A DNA stretch of 64,000 nucleotides from Clostridiales bacterium. Lineage in GTDB: Bacteria > Bacillota > Clostridia > Christensenellales > CAG-138. The notes under the pieces are model-generated. The model searched no databases. It was not told the DNA's origin and was given only the letters and a program-made list of their open reading frames with translations. Below are positions 24,628-32,481 of this stretch, piece after piece. The first letter of the stretch is position 1; every line of letters begins with the position of its first letter. The position numbers and the translations under genes were made by a program. Location: contig JAILNX010000015.1 in NCBI GenBank assembly GCA_024691085.1, forward strand, positions 1 through 64,000, in the 5' to 3' direction.

Positions 24628-24656
24628 TTGACAGCGATTCCGACTTTTACTATAAT
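24628..24656 (+). promoter_or_regulatory. Consensus sigma-A promoter of the moxR operon
   Basis: TTGACA (24628-24633), a 17-base spacer and TATAAT (24651-24656): a perfect match to the vegetative consensus in both hexamers and in spacing. This should be among the strongest promoters in the window and drives the three-gene MoxR/DUF58/TgpA-like operon. Confidence 0.9.
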
Positions 24657-24678
24657 GATCGGGTATAAACTATGTGTG

Positions 24679-24695
24679 CGGATAAGGTTTATCCG
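24679..24695 (+). other. Leader hairpin of the moxR operon
   Basis: Seven-base perfect stem CGGATAA/TTATCCG with a three-base loop, about 15 bases after the expected transcription start and 19 bases before the GGAGG SD. There is no T-tract immediately after it. It probably protects the 5' end or tunes translation. Confidence 0.45.
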
Positions 24696-24724
24696 TCGCG
24701 TTTTATTGTTATCGGAGGTTTAAT

Positions 24725-25675
24725 ATGTCTGTTCAGGATTACGTTTCATATCGTGACCGTCTGGTGAAAGCATGTTCCAAAGCTATCGTCGGAAAAGAGA
24801 AAGAGATAACGCTGATCGCCGTCTGTTATCTTTGCGGCGGACATATCCTTCTTGAGGACGTTCCGGGCACGGGCAAGACGATGCTTTTCCGCGCGTTCTC
24901 CAAGGCTTGCGGCGGCAGCTTTAAACGCATACAGTTCACACCTGACGTAATGCCGAGCGACGTTACGGGCATAAACTTCTATAATATGAAAGCCGGCGAG
25001 TTCGAGTTCCGCCCGGGTCCCGTCTTTGCCGATCTTGTGCTTGCCGATGAGATCAACCGCGCGACTCCTCGAACTCAGTCCAGCCTTCTCGAAGCGATGG
25101 CGGAGGGACAGGTCTCCGTCGACGGCGTTACCAGACCTATGAGCGAAACGTTCATGGTTGCCGCTACTCAGAACCCGATCGAGTCTTACGGCACGTTCCC
25201 GCTTCCCGAAGCGCAGATGGACCGCTTTATGATGCGTTTGAAGCTGGGATATATGAGCCGTGACGAGGAGATGGGCGTTGCTGTGCGCCGCGATACCAAT
25301 GACATCATAGCGGAGATCGATCCTGTCGTTACCGCCGAAGAGACGCTCCGTCTGAGGGGCGAGCTCGATTCGATCGAGATCAGCGAGACCGTACTCGGCT
25401 ACGTTATGGATATTATCGAGAAGACGAGAAACGACTCGAGATTCAATATCGGTTCATCCGTTCGCGGCACGATCGCACTCTGTAAAACCGCCAGAGCGTA
25501 TGCCGCATTTGACGGGCGCTCGTTCGTAACTCCGGACGACGTGAAGACGCTCGCGCCATACGTTATCGCGCATCGCCTGTATTACAGGACCGCAGTCGAA
25601 AGCTCGCAGGCTGAAGCCGATTTCGCTTCAATGCTTAACGAGGTCTCGGCTCCCACAGAAGAGATCGGCGAGTAA
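24725..25675 (+). CDS. MoxR-family AAA+ ATPase
   Basis: Chaperone-like AAA+ ATPase. MoxR proteins typically mature metal- or cofactor-dependent complexes together with a DUF58 (von Willebrand A-like) partner encoded next door. Walker A VPGTGKTML is at about residues 45-53, Walker B LVLADEINRA at about 105-114, with sensor motifs ATQNPIES and the arginine-containing EAQMDRFMMR. The start has a GGAGG SD at 24714-24718. Length 316 is normal. It is the first gene of an operon with the DUF58 and TgpA-like genes. Confidence 0.93.
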   Translation: MSVQDYVSYRDRLVKACSKAIVGKEKEITLIAVCYLCGGHILLEDVPGTGKTMLFRAFSKACGGSFKRIQFTPDVMPSDVTGINFYNMKAGEFEFRPGPVFADLVLADEINRATPRTQSSLLEAMAEGQVSVDGVTRPMSETFMVAATQNPIESYGTFPLPEAQMDRFMMRLKLGYMSRDEEMGVAVRRDTNDIIAEIDPVVTAEETLRLRGELDSIEISETVLGYVMDIIEKTRNDSRFNIGSSVRGTIALCKTARAYAAFDGRSFVTPDDVKTLAPYVIAHRLYYRTAVESSQAEADFASMLNEVSAPTEEIGE

Positions 25676-25686
25676 TAATCACTCCT

Positions 25687-26814
25687 ATGGTGGCTTTGCT
25701 TATAATTGTCATATTGGCTGCCATCGTGCTCCAGGCATACTTTGTTCGACGGGCTAAGGACACCCGTAACATAAAGTATGTCTGTAAACCGTCTGTCCGC
25801 TCCTGCGAGCCGGGTGAGGTTTTCCTCGTTCAGAGCAACATAATGAATACCGGGCGCCGCTCAACTGCGTCGATCTATATCGAAGAGCATTTTCCGTGGC
25901 AGCTTAACGTGCTTGAGGCCGATCAGTACAACATAAAAGTGCTGAAAAACGGTTACAGGCTCTATTTCAGCTCGGTCATCGTACGTCCCAAACAGCAGGT
26001 TAAGCGTTCTCTTCGCGCTTCTATTTCCGAGCGCGGTGAATACTGCTTCTCCTATGCTGACTTCCAGGCGGGCGATTTTCTCGGTCTACAGGAGTTCTCC
26101 TATACGATGGAGAACGACTCCCGCATCGTCATATATCCTGCAAGAATAGAAAACAGAGATTATTTCAGAGCTTTCTCCAGCGCTGCGGACGATATCGCAA
26201 GAAGGAAGGAACTTCTTGAAGATCCTATCAGCGTCTGCGGCTACGATCCTTATACGGGCAGAGAACCGCTGAAGAAGATAAGCTGGCAGCAGAGCGCCGT
26301 AAGAAACGAGCTTATCGTAAAGAAATACGATCCTATCTGGCAGAAGTCGGTGCTGATAGTGCTCGATATGCAGTATCACGGCGAACTTGATTACAATCGC
26401 GCAAGGCAGGAGATCTGCTTTTCTATCGCTAGAACGGTATGCGAGGATCTTGAGCTTAGGAATATTGGCTACAGACTTGTGACGAACGCCGTTCTGTCCG
26501 AACGTATCACGAGCTTTACAAGCGAAGGCGGTATGGGCGGTTCATTCCGCAAGATACTTTACGCTCTCGGCATGGCGAAAAACGGCTCGATCTGCTCTCT
26601 TGAAGAAACGATGAGATTCGCCTGCTCGCAGATCGGCAGATATGGGCTTATTGTGTTTATTTCTACGCGTCCTGACGCGGAGACTGCGGACGCGTTAAGA
26701 CTCACGCGTTCGATATGCGGTGCAAATATAGTCACGCTGTTTGCAAATGAACTGCTTCCGACCGAAAAAAATAAGAGCAAGAAAAAAGAACGGGAAGGGG
26801 GAACTGCCGCATGA
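25687..26814 (+). CDS. DUF58 domain protein (MoxR partner)
   Basis: Membrane-anchored DUF58 protein, the usual partner of MoxR ATPases. One hydrophobic helix (3-19) at the N-terminus is followed by a beta-rich region. The family motif (about 185-208) is DPISVCGYDPYTGREPLKKI, then the W-x-x-S-A segment. A von Willebrand A-like part follows, with DMQYHG where DxSxS metal-site residues are often found; the metal site is therefore incomplete. It lies 11 bases after moxR and overlaps the next gene by 4 bases. SD support is weak, and translation may be coupled. Confidence 0.85.
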   Translation: MVALLIIVILAAIVLQAYFVRRAKDTRNIKYVCKPSVRSCEPGEVFLVQSNIMNTGRRSTASIYIEEHFPWQLNVLEADQYNIKVLKNGYRLYFSSVIVRPKQQVKRSLRASISERGEYCFSYADFQAGDFLGLQEFSYTMENDSRIVIYPARIENRDYFRAFSSAADDIARRKELLEDPISVCGYDPYTGREPLKKISWQQSAVRNELIVKKYDPIWQKSVLIVLDMQYHGELDYNRARQEICFSIARTVCEDLELRNIGYRLVTNAVLSERITSFTSEGGMGGSFRKILYALGMAKNGSICSLEETMRFACSQIGRYGLIVFISTRPDAETADALRLTRSICGANIVTLFANELLPTEKNKSKKKEREGGTAA

Positions 26815-28133
26815 ACAGATTCCTCCGTTCTGCATATTCCGTTACTTACGTATTCCTGTATCTTACTATATTTAGCGTTGTAGCTACTGAGTCCGAGATG
26901 CCTTTGCCGGCATTTCTGTGCCTGTATTCAGGCGTATTGATCGCTCATCTACCCTCGATCCATGAGCCGAGCGCCGACAAACAGGCATTGTTCGGCGTGC
27001 TCGGGATAGTGATCGCTTTACTGGGATTCATTCCGCTTTTCATTTACGGATGCAATTTGGTACATATCATTATGTACCTTGTAGGTGTGGTCTCGGGAGT
27101 GCTGTTCTATTTCTTCGGACAAAGAGAGTTTTCCCGCGATCGCTTCCGCGGCGAATTCAGGAACACCATCATTATCGCTTTCATCGCCGCGTTCGTGGCA
27201 ACTCTGATAGTTATTCCCGTTCTGTGCGAGAACGATCCGAAGAAAAGCGCCGCTGACGATATCTCTATGGTGATAAAAAACGTCGTTCCTGTCGTGATCA
27301 TGCTTCTGGTTACCGGTATACTGCTTCTGCGCGGGCTCCGTTCCGAGCAGGGAGGTATCGATCCCAAGGTCATGGAACGCCGTCAGCTTCGCGATCTCGG
27401 AATATTCGCTGCGCTTGTCACCGTCGTATACGCAGTCAACCCGTTCAAATATCTTGCATCCGCGGCACTTTTCTTCTTTAACAGTATTCTTCGTCCTGCG
27501 GTGATCTGGCTTCTGAAGATCATTGCGAGTATAATTGAGTGGTTTTTCAAGGCTGACCCGAGAATGTTTGAAGAAGCGGCAGAGGAGATGCCCACTGCCG
27601 AGCCGTATCCCACGCAGAATATCCTGGAGAGTACTCCCGCTCCGACTCACGCATTCGAACTTAGCGAGATCAAGCTCAGGACGGAAGATTTCGTGTACAT
27701 CGCGATCGGCGTAGCTGTTATCATTGGCGTGATCATTCTCGCAGCATTACTCGGCAAACTGGCAAAAAGACGCAAGGTCAATCGCGGTTATCCCAATGAG
27801 ACGGTGGAGGATGTTGACGCCGAAGAGAAAAACGGGCCTGAGCGCAAGCCCAAAAAGCGCAGCTCTGACCCGCGCTTAAGGATCCGTTATCAGTATATGG
27901 AGTTTATGAAATACCTTAAGCGATCTTCTGTCAAGTTAAGGAAGTCCGACACCAGCGGAGAGATCGGACTCAAAGCAAAGGACGCTCTTGAGGCTGATAA
28001 TGCGGAGATCGATTCGTTCTCGGACGTTTACGGGAAAGCGCGTTATAATCTGAAGGAAGCGCCTTCCGCTTCTGACGCCGAAAGAATGAAAAACACTTTC
28101 GAAAGCATAAGAAGATCCGGCAGAAAAAGTTAA
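26811..28133 (+). CDS. TgpA-like membrane protein lacking the transglutaminase domain
   Basis: Third gene of the MoxR/DUF58 operon, where a transglutaminase-like TgpA protein usually sits. This 440-residue protein has about six N-terminal membrane segments, another at about 296-318, and a cytoplasmic C-terminal region (about 340-440). The latter resembles DUF4129, the tail of TgpA-type proteins: Y-x-x-F-M-x-x-L, a G-E-I-G-L-like step, then FSDVYGKARYN. The extracytoplasmic transglutaminase core with its Cys-His-Asp triad is absent; the gap between helices is a short Pro/Thr/Glu-rich stretch. It is the length of a core-deleted family member rather than a frameshifted gene, since the frame is intact throughout. 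Function is unknown. Confidence 0.7.
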   Translation: MNRFLRSAYSVTYVFLYLTIFSVVATESEMPLPAFLCLYSGVLIAHLPSIHEPSADKQALFGVLGIVIALLGFIPLFIYGCNLVHIIMYLVGVVSGVLFYFFGQREFSRDRFRGEFRNTIIIAFIAAFVATLIVIPVLCENDPKKSAADDISMVIKNVVPVVIMLLVTGILLLRGLRSEQGGIDPKVMERRQLRDLGIFAALVTVVYAVNPFKYLASAALFFFNSILRPAVIWLLKIIASIIEWFFKADPRMFEEAAEEMPTAEPYPTQNILESTPAPTHAFELSEIKLRTEDFVYIAIGVAVIIGVIILAALLGKLAKRRKVNRGYPNETVEDVDAEEKNGPERKPKKRSSDPRLRIRYQYMEFMKYLKRSSVKLRKSDTSGEIGLKAKDALEADNAEIDSFSDVYGKARYNLKEAPSASDAERMKNTFESIRRSGRKS

Positions 28134-28153
28134 AGATGCGACTTTAGAATAAT

Positions 28154-28187
28154 AAAAGATCCGAACCTTTAAGGCTTGGATCTTTTT
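28154..28187. terminator. Bidirectional terminator between the TgpA-like gene and tRNA-Asn
   Basis: Perfect stem AAAAGATCC (28154-28162)/GGATCTTTT (28178-28186), extended inward by partial pairing around a TTTAA loop. There are Ts on the plus side and, through the A-run of the left arm, on the minus side. It serves the convergent plus-strand operon and the minus-strand tRNA. Confidence 0.85.
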
Positions 28188-28189
28188 GC

Positions 28190-28265
28190 TGGCTCCCCCT
28201 GTTGGACTCGAACCAACGACACTGCGGTTAACAGCCGCATGCTCTACCGACTGAGCTAAGGAGGA
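28190..28265 (-). tRNA. tRNA-Asn (GTT)
   Basis: A 76-base cloverleaf reading on the minus strand. The acceptor TCCTCCT pairs with AGGGGGA (one G-U). The D-arm is GCTC/GAGC. The anticodon stem TGCGG/CCGCA encloses the loop CTGTTAA with anticodon GTT, and the T-loop is TTCGAGT. The 3' CCA is encoded (28190-28192). It is a single gene with its own promoter and terminator. It is the only tRNA I find in the window. Confidence 0.97.
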
Positions 28266-28287
28266 ATATTCATTTCCGACGAAAGCT

Positions 28288-28316
28288 ATTATACGACAGA
28301 GGCTTTTAAAATGCAA
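28288..28316 (-). promoter_or_regulatory. Promoter of tRNA-Asn
   Basis: On the minus strand TTGCAT (28311-28316), a 17-base spacer and TATAAT (28288-28293), ending 22 bases before the tRNA 5' end. It shares its -35 hexamer with the cation-efflux and lexA promoters. Confidence 0.85.
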
Positions 28317-28382
28317 CCCCTTTTATAAATATATTGTTGCCGTGATCATCTTGTTTTTCGACGTTACAATTATATTGCGTTC

Positions 28383-28411
28383 TTGCATAATTATGCATTC
28401 GGGACTATAAT
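28383..28411 (+). promoter_or_regulatory. Promoter of the cation-efflux gene with an overlapping palindrome
   Basis: TTGCAT (28383-28388), a 17-base spacer and TATAAT (28406-28411). The perfect 12-base palindrome GCATAATTATGC (28385-28396) covers the end of the -35 and the start of the spacer, where a metal-sensing repressor could block RNA polymerase. The SD GGAGG follows at 28421-28425. Confidence 0.8.
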
Positions 28412-28432
28412 ACATAAATCGGAGGAATTTGT

Positions 28433-29602
28433 ATGATCTCTTTGCTTTCAAGAATCTTTATTAAAGACAGAAAGAACTATACCGATCCCATAGTCCGCAG
28501 GAAATACGGCGTTCTTTGCGGCGGGCTCGGGATCTTTTTGAATATTCTGCTTTTCGCGGGCAAGTTTATCGCCGGTTCGCTTGCCGCTTCCGTTGCGATC
28601 ACCGCCGATGCTTTCAACAACCTTTCCGACGCGGGAAGCTCAATCGTATCTCTTATCGGCTTCAAGCTCTCGGGGCAGAAGCCCGATCCGCAGCACCCAT
28701 ACGGTCACGGTCGGCTCGAGTACATCTCGGGCCTTATCGTATCGATGGTCATAATACTGATGGGCTTTGAGCTTATGAAGTCGTCGTTCGAGAAGATCAT
28801 ACACCCCGAAGCGACGTCGTTCTCGTGGGTAAGCGTCGGGATACTTTTGGCTTCGATACTCGTAAAGCTCTATATGTTCGTCTATAACCGTCTGACGGCT
28901 AAAAAGATATCCTCCGTAGCGATGAAAGCGACCTCAGTAGATTCCCTTACGGACTGCATAGCGACTTTTGCAGCCCTCGTCGCTATGTTTGCCGGAAAGC
29001 TTTTCGACCTCCATATCGACGGCTGGTGCGGTATGGTCGTATCGCTGTTCGTTCTTTATTCCGGGTTCAGTTCCGCCAAAGAGACTATCAGCCCGCTTCT
29101 CGGCCAGCCTCCCGAAAAGGAGCTTGTTGAGGAGATAGAGAAGACCGTTTTGGCGCACGAAGAGATACTCGGCATTCACGATCTTGTCGTTCATGACTAC
29201 GGCCCCGGACGCATGATGATGTCGCTTCATGCGGAGGTGCCGTCCGACGGCGATATCCTTAAGATACATGATATTATAGACAATATCGAAAAGGAGCTCA
29301 ACGCGAAGTTCAACTGCGAGGCAGTAGTGCATATGGATCCGATAATGACCGAGGACGCCGAGACCAATATGCTAAAGGAACGGACTATCGGAATAATAGG
29401 TGAGATCGACCCGGAGCTTAAGACGCACGATTTCAGGATCGTTTCCGGTGAGACTCATACCAACTTGATCTTTGACGTGGTCGTTCCTTTCAATTTCAAA
29501 TTGAGCGACAGGGAGCTGATCAAAGTGATCGAAACAAAATTGAACGAGAACTCCGAAAAGAAATACTATACGGTAATAAACATCGACAGATCTTACATAT
29601 AA
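28433..29602 (+). CDS. Cation diffusion facilitator (CDF) family transporter
   Basis: Proton-coupled divalent metal exporter of the cytoplasmic membrane. Six helices lie in the first 230 residues. The helix-2 metal site appears as DAFNNLSDAGSS (about 62-73) followed by the family sequence PDPQHPYGHGRLEYISGL, and the helix-5 counterpart as TSVDSLTDC (D...D, about 168-176). A cytoplasmic zinc-transporter-dimer domain follows (about 235-300, with HDLVVHDYGPG), and there is a C-terminal extension to 389 residues. The metal cannot be deduced; DxxxD at both sites would suit Mn, Fe or Zn. It is monocistronic, with a strong promoter overlapped by a palindrome. Confidence 0.93.
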   Translation: MISLLSRIFIKDRKNYTDPIVRRKYGVLCGGLGIFLNILLFAGKFIAGSLAASVAITADAFNNLSDAGSSIVSLIGFKLSGQKPDPQHPYGHGRLEYISGLIVSMVIILMGFELMKSSFEKIIHPEATSFSWVSVGILLASILVKLYMFVYNRLTAKKISSVAMKATSVDSLTDCIATFAALVAMFAGKLFDLHIDGWCGMVVSLFVLYSGFSSAKETISPLLGQPPEKELVEEIEKTVLAHEEILGIHDLVVHDYGPGRMMMSLHAEVPSDGDILKIHDIIDNIEKELNAKFNCEAVVHMDPIMTEDAETNMLKERTIGIIGEIDPELKTHDFRIVSGETHTNLIFDVVVPFNFKLSDRELIKVIETKLNENSEKKYYTVINIDRSYI

Positions 29603-29638
29603 ATAATGATCCCCGGCAGAACGCCGGGGATTATTTAT
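29602..29638. terminator. Bidirectional terminator between the CDF gene and udg
   Basis: Perfect 9-base GC-rich stem ATCCCCGGC (29609-29617)/GCCGGGGAT (29623-29631) with a five-base loop, flanked by AT-rich arms that give T-rich tails both ways. It ends both the efflux transporter transcript and the long minus-strand ornithine operon. Confidence 0.88.
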
Positions 29639-30222
29639 ATCTCTATTACTTCATTTCTCTTGATCCTATCAAGAAGCTTTCTTGCAGTGCACAGATCGTA
29701 AACGAAATCGTTCGTGTATTCCTGTCTTCTTAACAATGCCGCAGGGTGATATGTGGGGATGATGAAAAACAGGCCCTTCTTCTTTACCTGTCCGCGCTGC
29801 TTCGAGATCTGGATCTCGCTGTCGTAAACGTACTTCGCGGCGATCCTGCCGAGGCATACGATCACCTTCGGGCGAACGAGAGCGATCTGCGCCCGAAGAT
29901 AGGGGAGACAGGCTTCGGCTTCATCGGGAAAGGGATCGCGGTTCTGCGGAGGACGGCATTTTACTATGTTGCAGATGTAAACGTCTTCTCTTTTTAAACC
30001 CGCTTCTTCAAGCAGCACGTTGAAAAGCCTTCCGGCGGCGCCGACGAAAGGTATTCCCTGTTCATCCTCTTCACGTCCCGGACCTTCGCCGATGAACATT
30101 ATCTCGGAATCGGGCTTTCCGTCGGAAATAACGACGTTTGTACGGTGCTCGCAAAGTCTGCACTTGCTGCATCCGTTCAGATCGCCGTAAAGCGTATTCC
30201 AGTCGAATCTGAGTACCGGCAT
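29635..30222 (-). CDS. Uracil-DNA glycosylase, family 4 type (Fe-S)
   Basis: Removes uracil from DNA in base-excision repair. Signature motifs of the iron-sulfur family: the N-terminal C-x2-C pair (GCSKCRLCEHRTNVV), GEGPGREEDEQGIPFVGAAG (residues 45-64), CNIVKCRPPQNRDP with a third ligand region, and the late HPAALLR motif. Length 195 is typical. It starts 1 base after alr stops and is the last gene of the ornithine operon. It has no evident metabolic link, so it is probably carried along by read-through. Confidence 0.93.
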   Translation of the reverse strand: MPVLRFDWNTLYGDLNGCSKCRLCEHRTNVVISDGKPDSEIMFIGEGPGREEDEQGIPFVGAAGRLFNVLLEEAGLKREDVYICNIVKCRPPQNRDPFPDEAEACLPYLRAQIALVRPKVIVCLGRIAAKYVYDSEIQISKQRGQVKKKGLFFIIPTYHPAALLRRQEYTNDFVYDLCTARKLLDRIKRNEVIEI

Positions 30223-30223
30223 A

Positions 30224-31387
30224 TCAACGGTTGAGGTAGAAGGTATGCGCGCGGCGGGAGATGTCGCAGGTGACCTCGTAGTTGATGGTGTTAACCATTA
30301 CGGAGACTTCCTCCGCGGAGATGCCGCCCTTGCCGAATATAATGACCTCATCGCCGCGTTTGACGTCGGAGCCGGTAACGTCGCACATACACATATCCAT
30401 GCAGACGCGGCCGATCTGGGGGAATCGCTGACCGTTTATGGTCATGATCGCCTGGTTTGTCAGCCTTCTGGGGAAGCCGTCGGCGTAACCTATGGAGATA
30501 ACGGCTACCTTCATATCGTGCTCTGCTTTATAAAGCCTGCCGTAGCTGATGGTGGAACCCTTCGGGATATCCCTTACGAGCGCTACGCGGGATTTAAGCG
30601 TCATGACGGGCTTCAATTCTCCCTCTTGCGGCTTGGAATCGGGATACATGCCGTAGAGTATGATACCCTCGCGGACGTAATCGAAGTGGAGCTCGGGGTA
30701 TTCCATGATAGTCGCGGAGTTGGAGACGTGGCATTTCTCAATGTGGATACCGCGAGCGATAAGGCCGTTTCTCACGTCGCAGTAATTCTTGTACTGCGCT
30801 TTTGTATAATCTAACTGCTCGGGAACGTCGGCAACGGCAAAGTGCGTATAAAGTCCGACGGCGTTAAGGTGGGGAAGATTATAGATGTGCTCGGCGTCGT
30901 CGATCGCTTTGTCTATGACTTTGCGACCGCCTATGTGACCGTGCGCGTAAAGGCCGATCCTGCCCATGCCGGTGTCTATCTTGATATGGACCTTTATCCT
31001 GACGTGAGCCTCCTCGGCGGCGGCGTTGAGCTCGTCAGCGTGCGATACGTCGACGACAGTCTGCTCGAGATCGTAATATGCAAGTTCCTTGACAAAGAGG
31101 GCAGGGGTGTAGCCGAGAATAAGGATGGGGATATGAATGCCGTTCTCACGAAGCTCGAGCGCCTCCTCGATGCACGCGACGGCGAACATATCGGCGCCGT
31201 TATCCTGCAGATATTTGCCGCACTCGACGGCTCCGTGACCGTATGCGTCGCCCTTTATGACGCAGATAACGGGCTTTCCGGAGATCCTCTTTGCATACTC
31301 GAGATTGGATTTCATCGCGGAAAGGTCGATTTCTGCCCAGGTGCGGTACCTTAAATTGTTCTGGAAAGTAACATTGTGAACGAACAT
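30224..31387 (-). CDS. alr: Alanine racemase
   Basis: PLP enzyme interconverting L- and D-alanine. The PLP lysine motif is CVIKGDAYGHG (Lys45; most relatives have Ala where Gly46 stands). Family segments include KIDTGMGRIG, SNSAT, DYVREGIILYG and the tyrosine-bearing ISIGYADGFPRR; CMDMCMCDV lies near the C-terminus. The SD is GAGG, spaced from the ATG at 31387. It follows orr by 10 bases in the ornithine operon. The upstream OrtAB thiolase releases D-alanine, so this racemase plausibly recovers it as L-alanine. It could also provide D-alanine for the cell wall; whether another alr exists is unknown. Confidence 0.93.
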   Translation of the reverse strand: MFVHNVTFQNNLRYRTWAEIDLSAMKSNLEYAKRISGKPVICVIKGDAYGHGAVECGKYLQDNGADMFAVACIEEALELRENGIHIPILILGYTPALFVKELAYYDLEQTVVDVSHADELNAAAEEAHVRIKVHIKIDTGMGRIGLYAHGHIGGRKVIDKAIDDAEHIYNLPHLNAVGLYTHFAVADVPEQLDYTKAQYKNYCDVRNGLIARGIHIEKCHVSNSATIMEYPELHFDYVREGIILYGMYPDSKPQEGELKPVMTLKSRVALVRDIPKGSTISYGRLYKAEHDMKVAVISIGYADGFPRRLTNQAIMTINGQRFPQIGRVCMDMCMCDVTGSDVKRGDEVIIFGKGGISAEEVSVMVNTINYEVTCDISRRAHTFYLNR

Positions 31388-31397
31388 ATTAAACCTC

Positions 31398-32471
31398 TTA
31401 TTTCAGGTCGATATAGGTCCTATCGACATATTTGCTTGTAAACAGGTGGAGCAGCGCTCCATAATCGGGAACGAATCGAACAACGTCGCCGACCTTGTAT
31501 TCCTTTTTCGCTTCGTTAAGGTTGATTATTAGATGATCGGAGCTTGCGCCGATGATCTCTATATCCTTATCCAAAGGAGTTAGTCCGTCGACGGACACGT
31601 CCTGCCGGCCAATCGCGAGGATAGCTCGCTTCATCATGCCTCTGTCGGGGTACTCGAGGTATTCGCCGAACGCGTTGGGACCGGACTTGCCTATGGGCTT
31701 CGACGGCTTTGTTTTGAGCTCGACGATCTCCGCTTCAAGAACGAAGCAATCTGTGTTAAGACCTTTGACGGGCTTTCCTATTGCGGTATCGTTTCCGAGA
31801 ACGAAGGACTCGCCGAGCCTTAAATGATTGACGCCCTCGGGTACGATTCGTTCCGTGAGCATTCCCATTGTCGACGAGTTGCCGCCAGAAACGATGGGGA
31901 TCGTAACGCCGAGATCGCGTTCAAGACGGTTTTTGATCTCAACAAGTCCGCCGAGGTTGTTCTCGTCGGGAAGTATTCCGCCGTAACAGGTGAGATTCAC
32001 GCCTATACCGTAAAGCTCAAGATGTTCCGAATCATTTATTGCACGAGCGGTATTGAGAATAACGTCGTAATGCTTGTTGAATATGCCCTCGCGAAGATCG
32101 CCCATATCGACCATAAGGATAATTCGGTGAGTTTTGTTGAGCTTCTTTGCGGCTTCGTTGAGCTTCATGATCGTTTCAAGCTCGCTCTGCATCGAGATCT
32201 CTGCGCAGGATACGATCTTCTCTGCTTCCGACTGCATGCCGATCCTGAGGAGAAGACGCGGCTTCTCGGTCTTCATTCCCGAGAGATTCTGCGTGCGGGA
32301 ATCCGCGAGCATATCGGCATCCGATGCGTTTATAAGCTCGACGATCCGTTCATCGGCGCAGAAAACCTTCGTGACGATGGCGGTTTTGATCCCCTGGCTG
32401 TGGCAGAGGTCGTTCAAAAAATCAAGGTTTTCATTAAGCTTATTAAGATCTACAACGATTCTTGGATACAT
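31398..32471 (-). CDS. orr: Ornithine racemase
   Basis: PLP-dependent fold-type III racemase that converts L-ornithine to D-ornithine, the entry step of oxidative ornithine degradation in clostridia. The PLP lysine is Lys35 in IVTKVFCADE. The segments MVDMGDLREGIF (replacing the alanine racemase DTGMGR) and VSGGNSSTMGML are as in clostridial Orr-type proteins. Length 357 residues. The operon context with oraSE, ortAB and ord makes the ornithine specificity very likely. It starts 10 bases after the reactivase gene. Confidence 0.92.
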   Translation of the reverse strand: MYPRIVVDLNKLNENLDFLNDLCHSQGIKTAIVTKVFCADERIVELINASDADMLADSRTQNLSGMKTEKPRLLLRIGMQSEAEKIVSCAEISMQSELETIMKLNEAAKKLNKTHRIILMVDMGDLREGIFNKHYDVILNTARAINDSEHLELYGIGVNLTCYGGILPDENNLGGLVEIKNRLERDLGVTIPIVSGGNSSTMGMLTERIVPEGVNHLRLGESFVLGNDTAIGKPVKGLNTDCFVLEAEIVELKTKPSKPIGKSGPNAFGEYLEYPDRGMMKRAILAIGRQDVSVDGLTPLDKDIEIIGASSDHLIINLNEAKKEYKVGDVVRFVPDYGALLHLFTSKYVDRTYIDLK

Positions 32472-32481
32472 AGTGATCTCC

